Shown: in pieces, positions 1-9,436 of the stretch | Layout: every line of letters starts with the position of its first letter | How positions within the stretch are numbered: the stretch's first letter is position 1 | From: Serripes groenlandicus | Lineage: Eukaryota > Mollusca > Bivalvia > Cardiida > Cardiidae | Reading direction: 5' to 3' | Length of the DNA stretch: 64,000 bases | NCBI GenBank assembly: GCA_031761405.1 | Contig: JASEVX010000351.1 | Location: 1-64,000, forward strand | Program-made: the position numbers and the translations under genes | The notes under the pieces: generated by a model | The model's database searches: none | The model's input: only the letters and a program-made list of their open reading frames with translations | Told to the model about the DNA's origin: nothing

Positions 1-98
1 CATTCAATAAAATTGGATGCCAAATGTTGCCTGTAGAGTGTTCACAAGGCAATTGGTGTTGATGCCCGACAGATGGACAAAATGTGATCACAAGAGAT

Positions 99-124
99 CA
101 CCTGGAGCACTTTGTGCTCAGGTG
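99..124. repeat. Hairpin (inverted repeat) in dispersed element
   Basis: CACCTGGAGCAC (99-110) and GTGCTCAGGTG (114-124) pair with one bulged base around a TTT loop. The second copy is at 46339-46364. Confidence 0.8.
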
Positions 125-146
125 AGCTAAATAAAACTAGAATGGA

Positions 147-162
147 GTGCTCCCCTGAGCAC
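147..162. repeat. Perfect hairpin GTGCTC-CCCT-GAGCAC
   Basis: A 6-bp perfect stem with a 4-nt loop. It shares the GAGCAC core with the hairpin at 99-124. The second copy is at 46387-46402. Confidence 0.8.
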
Positions 163-385
163 GTGTGTCACCTGCCGGGGCCTTGACAGAAAAGGGGCAA
201 TAACTCTGATATAAAGAATATTTGGATTATCCCCCTTTTGTGAACCAATCACACACATTGATATAAACATTTGTCAGAAGTTTCAATGTAATCCTTTGAG
301 TAGAAAAAAAGTTATTTGAAAACGTGATGAAAAAGTGTGACAGACAGACGGACGACAGACAGCGGACAAAAAAAAATATATATAA

Positions 386-1269
386 TTTAAACAATTTGAT
401 TTGTTTTAAACAAAATGTTTGAAAATAACTGTAAATTAGCTCTTATACCTCTCCCATGTACATATGCATATGCTCTCATATGCAGAAGAAGGTTTAATTC
501 CTAGACAAAATTGAAAACACTTTGGCAAACATAGAAATTGCTTGGTTAGAATAATTTCTGCTTTTTTCATAATGTTTTCAAAAGTGGTCAGCTGCAGAGT
601 TGTCAGAAAACGTATATATATTTATTCAAATTTCTCAGATGTAGAGACTGTAAATTTAATCTAATCACTGTCTGATATTTTAATGTTGTGTTGTATCTAA
701 TCATACTGTTGCACAGGCTACTATTAATCTAAACTAATGTAATCATATGTAACTAAAGAAACTGTATTTAAATTTTACTGCAAAGACTTCAAAATGGTAC
801 TAATGGCTTTCCCTTAAAAAGTGTTGATAGCAGGTTAAAACACCCTACAAACAAGCACGGTAAAGAGATTTACATGTAAAGTAAAATTCAGACATTAATT
901 AACAAGACAATTGAACCCATAGTCAATACAGAAGCAAATATTCACTACCTTGTATATTTTTAAACATGTGGATTACTTTGATAACTGAAATAACCTATTT
1001 TGGTTGCTTCAGTCATTATCCATGTTTGGAAAAAACAATTTGTTAACTTCAATGTTCAGAGCTCAAGAAATGGCATATTTTGCATGTTATTAAAGCCTTA
1101 TTTCACATCTCCTAATGCTAATGTTACAGCTAAATTACTCAAAATAATCATCAGAGTGAGACCAGTCTTTGAGTAGTTACTGTACCCACAACATAGGATT
1201 AAATGAGTGCTAACTGAGATATTGTGGAAGTAATTAAGACCTGCTTACTCTTCCTTACATAGTTCTTTG
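386..1269. other. AT-rich leader DNA, nothing recognised
   Basis: I see no EGF-like coding, no long ATG-started frame and no RNA gene here. It is AT-rich with short runs only. The second copy lies at about 46626-47507 and carries a 2-bp deletion relative to 1108. Confidence 0.6.
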
Positions 1270-1600
1270 GCTGTTGCAGTCAATGTTGTATGAAGGGCTA
1301 AACTCAGGCAATGAAAGAAGAAATTTCCATCACAATGCTGAATGGGAACATCCTTGACTGGATATAAAGTCAATACATTGTGGAGTTATAAAAAAAGCCA
1401 TTGAATTTGGATATGGTGAGGCATGTTTGGAACTAATTAGTGTAATGTAAGTGAACAAACATAATACAAAGAAACGCAAAAACTGACACTAAATCGGTAA
1501 GATTGTAGATCAGGCAGGCCAAATGTCAAAGTTCTAGTCACCATTTCATTTTCAATGTATGGAGAAAGCAGATAAACCAGCCAGCTGTGATGTTTGAGTA
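1270..1600 (+). repeat. Diverged direct repeat A, copy 1
   Basis: It shares an interrupted series of blocks with 2590-2880, offset by about 1,320 bp: GCTAAACTCAGGCAATGAAA, GGGAACATCC, TGTAGATC followed by a GGC..GGC pattern, TTTCAATGTAT and AAACCAGCCAG. The order and spacing are kept but much of the rest has changed, so the duplication is far older than the 46-kb one. Confidence 0.75.
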
Positions 1601-2362
1601 GAAGTGTAACCAAACAATGGCAGGGCGAAAAACTAACAAGACCTAATGACAGGATGTCTTTTTATTATCGTAAAAACCTGAATTAAAACCCCCCAGAAAA
1701 TTCACTACTTGTTGGATTGACTTGTCATTGGTTCAAACCTGTGCAACTTGGATTGGAAAATGAATTGACTCTGACACAGATCTGCCAATGGACCCAACAA
1801 TTAATCACTAATAATTAATCAGCTGATCCATTGGTTAAATGAATATAAATGATATAATTATAAATTGGTATGAACAAGATATTCAGAAATCTAATCTTCA
1901 TACATAATTAAATAACAATTATACAATGAATGTGATGCAAAATTACATCATATATATGAACAAAGAATATCATCAGTGGTTTTAATTAAATTTACTTATC
2001 AGAAAAGCAGATAAACAAAAGACGACATACACTGTGGACAACTTCACATATGACTATGAGTGCGATACACATTTGGAACGCAATCCCAGTTTCATTTTAG
2101 GCAACAAAAAGCAATGAACATGTCTGACATAATAAGAATGTTGCAAGGTGCTTACTATACTATATGTATAATTGCGATTGTGAGGTTGCAGCCCAAACTT
2201 GAATTATGGCCCAGCAAAACACTCCTTATCTGCACAATTTGGTTTGGTTTGGTTTCAAACAAATAGTCACTCTAACCAGAACCTTGTGAAATGTTAACAA
2301 GATCTAACGTTTCGCCCCAATATGGTTTTGTGACAACTAGACATATGAAAGTAATATAACAG
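1601..2362. other. AT-rich leader DNA, no supported gene
   Basis: It contains a TTTGG-type triplet repeat (about 2238-2254) and a 68-codon open frame that begins with GTG at 2060. The frame's first ATG is internal and no homology is recognised. I see no splice-flanked EGF exon. Confidence 0.6.
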
Positions 2363-2431
2363 ACCTGTGACAAACTTATCTCCTAGAACGAAAAGAACAT
2401 TCTCAATTTTTCCTGTCACTTGTTTCATAAA
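2363..2431 (+). repeat. Diverged direct repeat C, copy 1
   Basis: It aligns with 3007-3074 through ACCTGT, GAACATTCT and GTCACTTGTT.CATAAA, with substitutions in between. The two copies are about 644 bp apart in the same orientation. Confidence 0.7.
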
Positions 2432-2527
2432 GGCCATTGAAATCATTTAGCAGCCGCCCACCTGCTTCCTTTAATCATCATCATGATCATGCCATTTGCA
2501 TACAAATAGTTTGTGAAATGTGGGCCG

Positions 2528-2551
2528 TGACAGGTTTGCTGACAGGTTTGC
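2528..2551 (+). repeat. Tandem 12-bp duplication TGACAGGTTTGC
   Basis: Two perfect adjacent copies occupy 2528-2539 and 2540-2551. Confidence 0.85.
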
Positions 2552-2589
2552 GCAAGCCACTTTTCGCATGCATGACTTTTCGTAAAATA

Positions 2590-2880
2590 GCTGTTGCCAT
2601 CAAATGTTTATGCAGTGCTAAACTCAGGCAATGAAAAATGCAATTTCATTCACTGGGAACATCCGCGACTGCATACAAAACATCTAGAATTCTTATATAT
2701 TATAATGTTTGTAAATGAACAAATGTGATGTTTATTTGCAAAAATGCACTCGGTATTAAAGAAAAACGCTATAATTGACACTTACTTGATAAACGTGTAG
2801 ATCCGGCGGGCGAAATCTAGTAACCGATTCGCTTTCAATGTATCAAAAATGCAGGAAACCAGCCAGTGACTGTGCTTGAT
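2590..2880 (+). repeat. Diverged direct repeat A, copy 2
   Basis: Partner of 1270-1600. It keeps the same ordered blocks, beginning with GCTGTTGC and ending AAACCAGCCAG, and is about 40 bp shorter overall. Confidence 0.75.
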
Positions 2881-3006
2881 TATGTATTCTGGGTGTTATC
2901 CCTAAATGTAAATAATTTATTATTTGAGATACATATTAGACAAACCAAGGAACAAACAAAATAATCTAGGAGTTAATGATGACTTTTCCGCGCTAGATTA
3001 TCGCGC

Positions 3007-3074
3007 ACCTGTACTGAAGTTCTCTCATAGCAACAAAGGAACATTCTTATTTTACCGGTCACTTGTTACATAAA
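3007..3074 (+). repeat. Diverged direct repeat C, copy 2
   Basis: Partner of 2363-2431. It differs by scattered substitutions, for example TCCTGTCACTTG becomes ACCGGTCACTTG. Confidence 0.7.
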
Positions 3075-3544
3075 ATAAACCTGATTGCACTTGATTCTGT
3101 TGTCAAAATTTTGTATTTGAAGGGGAAGTACGTTTTATTCAGACACTGGACTATAATTTTAAGCCTTTGTGGCTTTATATTGTTATACAATGACATTCAC
3201 AACATTTCGAGTTGCACTGAAGACAGTTCCTTGACAACAAAGCCTTCGTCGCTGCGGACTACTCAGATAAACAATAAATGTTCTTGTTTAATTTATCTAC
3301 GCCAATCATTTATAAGAAATGTCTTAAAAATATGAGATGATGAATAACCATAACACTTTAACGAATGCATCAACAAAAAGATTTTAATTTTCGAATTATA
3401 TCCAATCAGAGCGTGGGCTGCGAACCTGAAAGTCGCCCATGAAATGACATCCGGAAAAAAGGCCATACTGATTTTAATTTAACATTGAATTCTGATATAT
3501 ATCTTGATCTTGACTAAAGATGGCAATCGGCCTCGCTGTGCTCG
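3075..3544. other. Leader end up to the array boundary
   Basis: A + strand open frame (3063-3335) encodes a hydrophobic run, WTIILSLCGFILLY, but it begins with TTG and has no Met. I do not call a signal-peptide exon. The array begins at 3545, where the leader GCTCG meets TTATAAAATG. A few bases of homology are shared with the unit end. Confidence 0.6.
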
Positions 3545-3603
3545 TTATAAAATGTTAAAGGCTTTATGAAATCAGTACACATGTGTAAGAGACCGATCCT
3601 GGG

Positions 3604-3900
3604 TTAGCAGAAGTACGACTCATCACATATTAATCGCTGAATGCCTTCTGTAAACGGGTGATCCACAACCGAGGAAGCCGCGCCGTAGGTTAGAGCAGAT
3701 ACACAAATAATTCCCCCAATAGGTGTAACCAAGTAGTTGAACCAGAAATGAGCGAAAACAAAGCAGTATCCAAACAATTTAAACACATGATAATGGGAGT
3801 GGTGGGTGGGTATTTTAATTAACAAACTTTTAAGAAATGATTTGCAGCCTTCTTTGACGAATTTGACCGGAAAAGAACGTTTGCGATGCGTTATGTACAC
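3604..3900 (-). other. Conserved Met-less minus-strand open frame in every unit
   Basis: A 98-codon frame opens at a GTG and is bounded upstream by an in-frame TGA (about 3916-3918). It has no Met codon, so it cannot be an ordinary eukaryotic CDS. It could only be an exon or a chance open stretch. Its translation has hydrophobic parts, such as YLVTPIGGIICVSALTYG, and matches no family I know. Copies start at 5682, 7760, 9838, 11916, 13996, 16074, 18151, 20229, 22306, 24384, 26462, 28539, 30617, 32695, 34773, 36851, 38928, 41006, 43083, 49840, 51918, 53996, 56073, 58150, 60227 and 62305. In U6 the GTG is lost (GTC). Variation is R/W (U1, V1), K/Q (U2), P/S (U8) and Q/R (U9, U15, U17), plus silent changes in U1 and in U14, U16 and V7. 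That mix looks neutral. Confidence 0.4.
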
Positions 3901-4120
3901 ACGTACGTAATACTCTCAAATCAAAGCACTGTAAATACCGATAGGTATATCCCCCAAATAACATCTGTTATTTATTAGTCATAACAGCCATTATATCATA
4001 TGTTTTGTGTGTGTGGTTAACATTTAACAATTTCTGTTTTCCCAATATTTATTTAAAATATAACTCCTCTGCAAATCATTCCAACTGTGGTCATACTCAG
4101 GTATATTGTCCTATTTGTAT

Positions 4121-4239
4121 ATATCAATGAATGTGGCAATACAACTGCATGTGGTGATAATGCACCCAGTACTAACACAGAAGGCAGTTATTTTTGTGTC
4201 TGTTATGAAGGGTATACTGAGGAATGGAATAGTATGTAA
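4121..4239 (+). pseudogene. Decayed EGF-like exon (first EGF of unit), U1
   Basis: The frame from 4123 reads INECGNTTAC, then NTEGSYFCVC and YEGY, a clear cbEGF skeleton. Cys 1, 2, 4 and 5 are present. Cys 3 is replaced by Ser (N-A-P/S-S-T) and Cys 6 is missing, with TAA at 4237-4239. The expected acceptor AG directly before AT-ATC-AAT is AT (4119-4120). A GTAAAG donor-like site follows 4235 but is out of phase. The same defects occur in all copies, starting at 6199, 8277, 10355, 12433, 14513, 16591, 18668, 20746, 22823, 24901, 26979, 29056, 31134, 33212, 35290, 37368, 39445, 41523, 43600, 50357, 52435, 54513, 56590, 58667, 60744 and 62822. U1 alone has Pro in place of the first Ser of the SST. 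Confidence 0.75.
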
Positions 4240-4249
4240 AGGAATAAAT

Positions 4250-4460
4250 GCGTATTTACCTTAATTATAAATGTGTACGGTCGTGTATTTACTGTTAAAT
4301 CTAAATGTGTGCAAGTATGTTCCTGCATTTATCTTAAATATACAAGTGTACAAGTATGATCGCGTATTTGCCTTAAAGATACATGTGTTCATTATGTAAT
4401 TACTGTTAAATATAATTATGTGCAGGTAAAACAGTGCATTTGATGTTAAATATAAATGAA
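4250..4460 (+). repeat. Six-copy ~37-bp minisatellite inside each unit
   Basis: Degenerate copies begin near 4251, 4285, 4324, 4362, 4396 and 4434, with spacings of 34-39 bp. They share a core close to GTATTTACTGTTAAATATAA followed by ATGTGTGCAAGTATG. It lies directly after the dead EGF exon and recurs at the same offset in every unit. Copies within a unit are much more diverged than copies between units, so it predates the 2-kb amplification. Confidence 0.75.
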
Positions 4461-4499
4461 ATGAAATGAATGATATTGTAATATAAGGCCTCCAGTCCA

Positions 4500-4570
4500 G
4501 GTTGTTGGTGCTTCTGTGGTAGCGTTTTTGGTTGTTGGGGCCAGTTTTTAGCGTGTATGGTTGTTGGTGC
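4500..4570 (+). repeat. Three-copy ~30-bp GGTTGTTGG minisatellite
   Basis: GGTTGTTGGTGC (4500-4511), GGTTGTTGGGGC (4530-4541) and GGTTGTTGGTGC (4559-4570) are separated by TAGCG-containing spacers. In one frame it reads as a short hydrophobic Val/Gly/Ala stretch between stops, with no sign of being coding. It is present in every unit. Confidence 0.75.
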
Positions 4571-4645
4571 TATTAATACTTAATAGAATGTTGTTAATGA
4601 ATGTGTATTGATAAAGCTTTCTATAAAACCAAACGTTTCTTTTAG

Positions 4646-4843
4646 AGAAGAATTTTTAAAGCACTGTTGGAAGGAATAAAATGCTCAAAACGATCAACTT
4701 CTCGACGTGTTGATGTTAAAAGTAATCGTTGTGCTTCGTGTGCTAATGTAGTATGTTATTTGAAGATTAAGTATTCAGTTTTATATGGTACCATTGTAGT
4801 GTTTTTCATTGCACATGCACATATTGTCATTTCATTGCGTTGA
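4646..4843 (+). other. Open stretch behind a splice-acceptor-like site, with AATAAA (U1 form)
   Basis: CGTTTCTTTTAG (ending 4645) is a good acceptor. In phase 0 the next 65 codons are open to TGA (4841-4843). They contain RCASCANVVCYLK and a hydrophobic end, YSVLYGTIVVFFIAHAHIVI. An EGF donor is phase 1, however, and in phase 1 the frame stops at once (E-K-N-F-TAA, 4657-4659). It is followed by AATAAA at 4675-4680 and a GTGTTGATGTT run. It could be a short terminal exon with poly(A) signal, or a chance open frame. Present in all units. U20 differs in phase. Confidence 0.35.
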
Positions 4844-5154
4844 TTGTGTAATACATAATCGTTCGATTTTAAGATTTACTGAGACAGCCCCGTGCATAGG
4901 TTTACCTCTGCTATATCAGGATATTATAAGTATGCATCTTTATGGAAATGGCTAATCATATTTGAAAAGTAACTGTCATTGAAAACGTTAATCTAGAAAT
5001 AAGTATTTGACTCAACAAAGGCATACAATTCATTAAAAAATAATGACTCAATAATGACGCATTGAACTAAAATTAACGATAACGATTATTTCATCTGTAC
5101 ACAATTTATATTAATGATGAAAGCTAATTTACCTATAATCTATTTTATTTAAAG

Positions 5155-5280
5155 ATGTGGATGAGTGTCTGGACCCACAACTGAATAACTGCAGTACTAA
5201 CGCCACGTGTACCAATATCGATGGAGGTTTTGAATGTGCATGTAATGATGGATTTAACGGAACAGGAACAGTTTGTGCAG
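5155..5280 (+). CDS. cbEGF domain exon, U1 (partial gene, phase 1-1)
   Basis: This exon encodes one complete calcium-binding EGF domain of 42 residues. The Asp at the start is completed by a G from the preceding exon. Cys are at 5, 13, 19, 28, 30 and 41. The calcium-site start DVDEC is present, and C-T-N-I-D-G-G-F-E-C matches the Asp/Asn beta-hydroxylation pattern at N21. Sequons occur at N12-C-S, N16-A-T and N35-G-T. The acceptor is TTTTATTTAAAG and the donor is CAG|GTAATA. The 126-nt length is divisible by three and phase 1 at both ends, the classic shuffling EGF module. Known proteins with such domains are secreted or on the cell surface, and the modules bind calcium and form rods. No signal peptide or gene end is seen, so the parent protein is unknown. 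Unit 3545-5622 has private edge variants: Arg to Trp in the minus frame and CTGTTATTTA near 3964. Confidence 0.85.
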
Positions 5281-5442
5281 GTAATAACACATTATTTGGG
5301 AGTCAATAAGAACAATTAATATAGATAAAATTATTTATTTTAACTAAATTATGGTATTGGAATATATTTGGCTGCGGCTTCCTATATTTAACATTTATAT
5401 TATACAATAAAGTTCTATTAAATAATAAACATTAACAAAATA

Positions 5443-5556
5443 GGTCGCCTTTAAATTGCATTTGGCCGACCACAAAACCTCCAACAATTGAGGTGAAACA
5501 AAACACAAGACCTCCACTTGAGGTACAAATAATTCAAAAAGCCACAATATTGGCTT
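5443..5556. repeat. Cluster of four small hairpins at each unit end
   Basis: GGTCGCC/GGCCGACC (5443-5449/5464-5471), ACCTC/GAGGT (5477-5481/5490-5494), ACCTC/GAGGT (5510-5514/5520-5524) and AAGCCA/TGGCTT (5539-5544/5551-5556). The group lies 66 bp before the next unit start and is repeated in all complete units. U5 has two extra bases in the last loop. Confidence 0.7.
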
Positions 5557-7232
5557 AAATATCAATGTTCAATAAAATATTCCAATCTTTCACAGTTTTA
5601 AATTTACACAGTCACTAGAACTTTATAAAATGTTAAAGGCTTTATGAAATCAGTACACATGTGTAAGAGACCGATCCTGGGTTAGCAGAAGTACGACTCA
5701 TCACATATTAATCGCTGAATGCCTTCTGTAAACGGGTGATCCACAACCGAGGAAGCCGCGCCGTAGGTTAGAGCAGATACACAAATAATTCCCCCAATAG
5801 GTGTAACCAAGTAGTTGAACCTGAAATGAGCGAAAACAAAGCAGTATCCGAACAATTGAAACACATGATAATGGGAGTGGTGGGTGGGTATTTTAATTAA
5901 CAAACTTTTAAGAAATGATTTGCAGCCTTCTTTGACGAATTTGACCGGAAAAGAACGTTTGCGATGCGTTATGTACACACGTACGTAATACTCTCAAATC
6001 AAAGCACTGTAAATACCGATAGGTATATCCCCCAAATAACATCTGCTATTTATTAGTCATAACAGCCATTATATCATATGTTTTGTTTGTGTGGTTAACA
6101 TTTAACAATTTCTGTTTTCCCAATATTTATTTAAAATATAACTCCTCTGCAAATCATTCCAACTGTGGTCATACTCAGGTATATTGTCCTATTTGTATAT
6201 ATCAATGAATGTGGCAATACAACTGCATGTGGTGATAATGCATCCAGTACTAACACAGAAGGCAGTTATTTTTGTGTCTGTTATGAAGGGTATACTGAGG
6301 AATGGAATAGTATGTAAAGGAATAAATGCGTATTTACCTTAATTATAAATGTGTACGGTCGTGTATTTACTGTTAAATCTAAATGTGTGCAAGTATGTTC
6401 CTGCATTTATCTTAAATATACAAGTGTACAAGTATGATCGCGTATTTGCCTTAAAGATACATGTGTTCATTATGTAATTACTGTTAAATATAATTATGTG
6501 CAGGTAAAACAGTGCATTTGATGTTAAATATAAATGAAATGAAATGAATGATATTGTAATATAAGGCCTCCAGTCCAGGTTGTTGGTGCTTCTGTGGTAG
6601 CGTTTTTGGTTGTTGGGGCCAGTTTTTAGCGTGTATGGTTGTTGGTGCTATTAATACTTAATAGAATGTTGTTAATGAATGTGTATTGATAAAGCTTTCT
6701 ATAAAACCAAACGTTTCTTTTAGAGAAGAATTTTTAAAGCACTGTTGGAAGGAATAAAATGCTCAAAACGATCAACTTCTCGACGTGTTGATGTTAAAAG
6801 TAATCGTTGTGCTTCGTGTGCTAATGTAGTATGTTATTTGAAGATTAAGTATTCAGTTTTATATGGTACCATTGTAGTGTTTTTCATTGCACATGCACAT
6901 ATTGTCATTTCATTGCGTTGATTGTGTAATACATAATCGTTTGATTTTAAGATTTACTGAGACAGCCCCGTGCATAGGTTTACCTCTGCTATATCAGAAT
7001 ATTATAAGTATGCATCTTTATGGAAATGGCTAATCATATTTGAAAAGTAACTGTCATTGAAAACGTTAATCTAGAAATAAGTATTTGACTCAACAAAGGC
7101 ATACAATTCATTAAAAAATAATGACTCAATAATGACGCATTGAACTAAAATTAACGATAACGATTATTTCATCTGTACACAATTTATATTAATGATGAAA
7201 GCTAATTTACCTATAATCTATTTTATTTAAAG

Positions 7233-7358
7233 ATGTGGATGAGTGTCTGGACCCACAACTGAATAACTGCAGTACTAACGCCACGTGTACCAATATCGAT
7301 GGAGGTTTTGAATGTGCATGTAATGATGGATTTAACGGAACAGGAACAGTTTGTGCAG
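7233..7358 (+). CDS. cbEGF domain exon, U2
   Basis: Exon sequence matches U1, with AG and GTAATA boundaries. Unit 5623-7700 is marked by AACAATTGAAAC near 5853 (Lys to Gln in the minus frame), CGTTTGATT near 6949 and CAGAATATT near 6996. The last is shared with V1, U6 and U8. Confidence 0.85.
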
Positions 7359-9310
7359 GTAATAACACATTATTTGGGAGTCAATAAGAACAATTAATAT
7401 AGATAAAATTATTTATTTTAACTAAATTATGGTATTGGAATATATTTGGCTGCGGCTTCCTATATTTAACATTTATATTATACAATAAAGTTCTATTAAA
7501 TAATAAACATTAACAAAATAGGTCGCCTTTAAATTGCATTTGGCCGACCACAAAACCTCCAACAATTGAGGTGAAACAAAACACAAGACCTCCACTTGAG
7601 GTACAAATAATTCAAAAAGCCACAATATTGGCTTAAATATCAATGTTCAATAAAATATTCCAATCTTTCACAGTTTTAAATTTACACAGTCACTAGAACT
7701 TTATAAAATGTTAAAGGCTTTATGAAATCAGTACACATGTGTAAGAGACCGATCCTGGGTTAGCAGAAGTACGACTCATCACATATTAATCGCTGAATGC
7801 CTTCTGTAAACGGGTGATCCACAACCGAGGAAGCCGCGCCGTAGGTTAGAGCAGATACACAAATAATTCCCCCAATAGGTGTAACCAAGTAGTTGAACCT
7901 GAAATGAGCGAAAACAAAGCAGTATCCGAACAATTTAAACACATGATAATGGGAGTGGTGGGTGGGTATTTTAATTAACAAACTTTTAAGAAATGATTTG
8001 CAGCCTTCTTTGACGAATTTGACCGGAAAAGAACGTTTGCGATGCGTTATGTACACACGTACGTAATACTCTCAAATCAAAGCACTGTAAATACCGATAG
8101 GTATATCCCCCAAATAACATCTGCTATTTATTAGTCATAACAGCCATTATATCATATGTTTTGTTTGTGTGGTTAACATTTAACAATTTCTGTTTTCCCA
8201 ATATTTATTTAAAATATAACTCCTCTGCAAATCATTCCAACTGTGGTCATACTCAGGTATATTGTCCTATTTGTATATATCAATGAATGTGGCAATACAA
8301 CTGCATGTGGTGATAATGCATCCAGTACTAACACAGAAGGCAGTTATTTTTGTGTCTGTTATGAAGGGTATACTGAGGAATGGAATAGTATGTAAAGGAA
8401 TAAATGTGTATTTACCTTAATTATAAATGTGTACGGTCGTGTATTTACTGTTAAATCTAAATGTGTGCAAGTATGTTCCTGCATTTATCTTAAATATACA
8501 AGTGTACAAGTATGATCGCGTATTTGCCTTAAAGATACATGTGTTCATTATGTAATTACTGTTAAATATAATTATGTACAGGTAAAACAGTGCATTTGAT
8601 GTTAAATATAAATGAAATGAAATGAATGATATTGTAATATAAGGCCTCCAGTCCAGGTTGTTGGTGCTTCTGTGGTAGCGTTTTTGGTTGTTGGGGCCAG
8701 TTTTTAGCGTGTATGGTTGTTGGTGCTATTAATACTTAATAGAATGTTGTTAATGAATGTGTATTGATAAAGCTTTCTATAAAACCAAACGTTTCTTTTA
8801 GAGAAGAATTTTTAAAGCACTGTTGGAAGGAATAAAATGCTCAAAACGATCAACTTCTCGACGTGTTGATGTTAAAAGTAATCGTTGTGCTTCGTGTGCT
8901 AATGTAGTATGTTATTTGAAGATTAAGTATTCAGTTTTATATGGTACCATTGTAGTGTTTTTCATTGCACATGCACATATTGTCATTTCATTGCGTTGAT
9001 TGTGTAATACATAATCGTTCGATTTTAAGATTTACTGAGACAGCCCCGTGCATAGGTTTACCTCTGCTATATCAGGATATTATAAGTATGCATCTTTATG
9101 GAAATGGCTAATCATATTTGAAAAGTAACTGTCATTGAAAACGTTAATCTAGAAATAAGTATTTGACTCAACAAAGGCATACAATTCATTAAAAAATAAT
9201 GACTCAATAATGACGCATTGAACTAAAATTAACGATAACGATTATTTCATCTGTACACAATTTATATTAATGATGAAAGCTAATTTACCTATAATCTATT
9301 TTATTTAAAG

Positions 9311-9436
9311 ATGTGGATGAGTGTCTGGACCCACAACTGAATAACTGCAGTACTAACGCCACGTGTACCAATATCGATGGAGGTTTTGAATGTGCATGTA
9401 ATGATGGATTTAACGGAACAGGAACAGTTTGTGCAG
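9311..9436 (+). CDS. cbEGF domain exon, U3
   Basis: Consensus exon. Unit 7701-9778 carries two markers found elsewhere only in V2: AAATGTGTATTT near 8404 and ATTATGTACAGG near 8572. Confidence 0.85.

Larger units (their letters stand above)
1..385. mobile_element. Bivalve-type dispersed repeat, probable non-autonomous element
   Basis: This stretch contains two adjacent hairpins (99-124 and 147-162), the motif AAAAGGGGCAATAACTCTG (about 192-210) and a GACAGACAGACGGAC-type tract (339-367) ending in poly-A and TATATA. I recall these motifs as widespread in bivalve genomes. No transposase or reverse transcriptase frame is visible. The hairpin followed by GAGCTAA (124-130) resembles a Helitron-like 3' end, but the host T expected after CTRR is an A. 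The class is therefore uncertain. Confidence 0.5.

Noticed and set aside
2060..2266. 68-codon + strand open frame, repeated at 48298-48504
   Set aside because: It begins with GTG, not ATG, in a eukaryotic sequence. It has no recognised domain, and its presence in both leaders only reflects the 46-kb duplication.
2437..2634. 65-codon + strand open frame
   Set aside because: TTG start, and the second leader copy is broken by a 1-bp deletion, so it is unlikely to be coding.
3063..3335. 90-codon + strand frame with a hydrophobic run, considered as a signal-peptide exon
   Set aside because: It starts at TTG and contains no Met. The hydrophobic run is followed by low-complexity sequence, and no donor linking it in phase 1 to the EGF exons was convincing.
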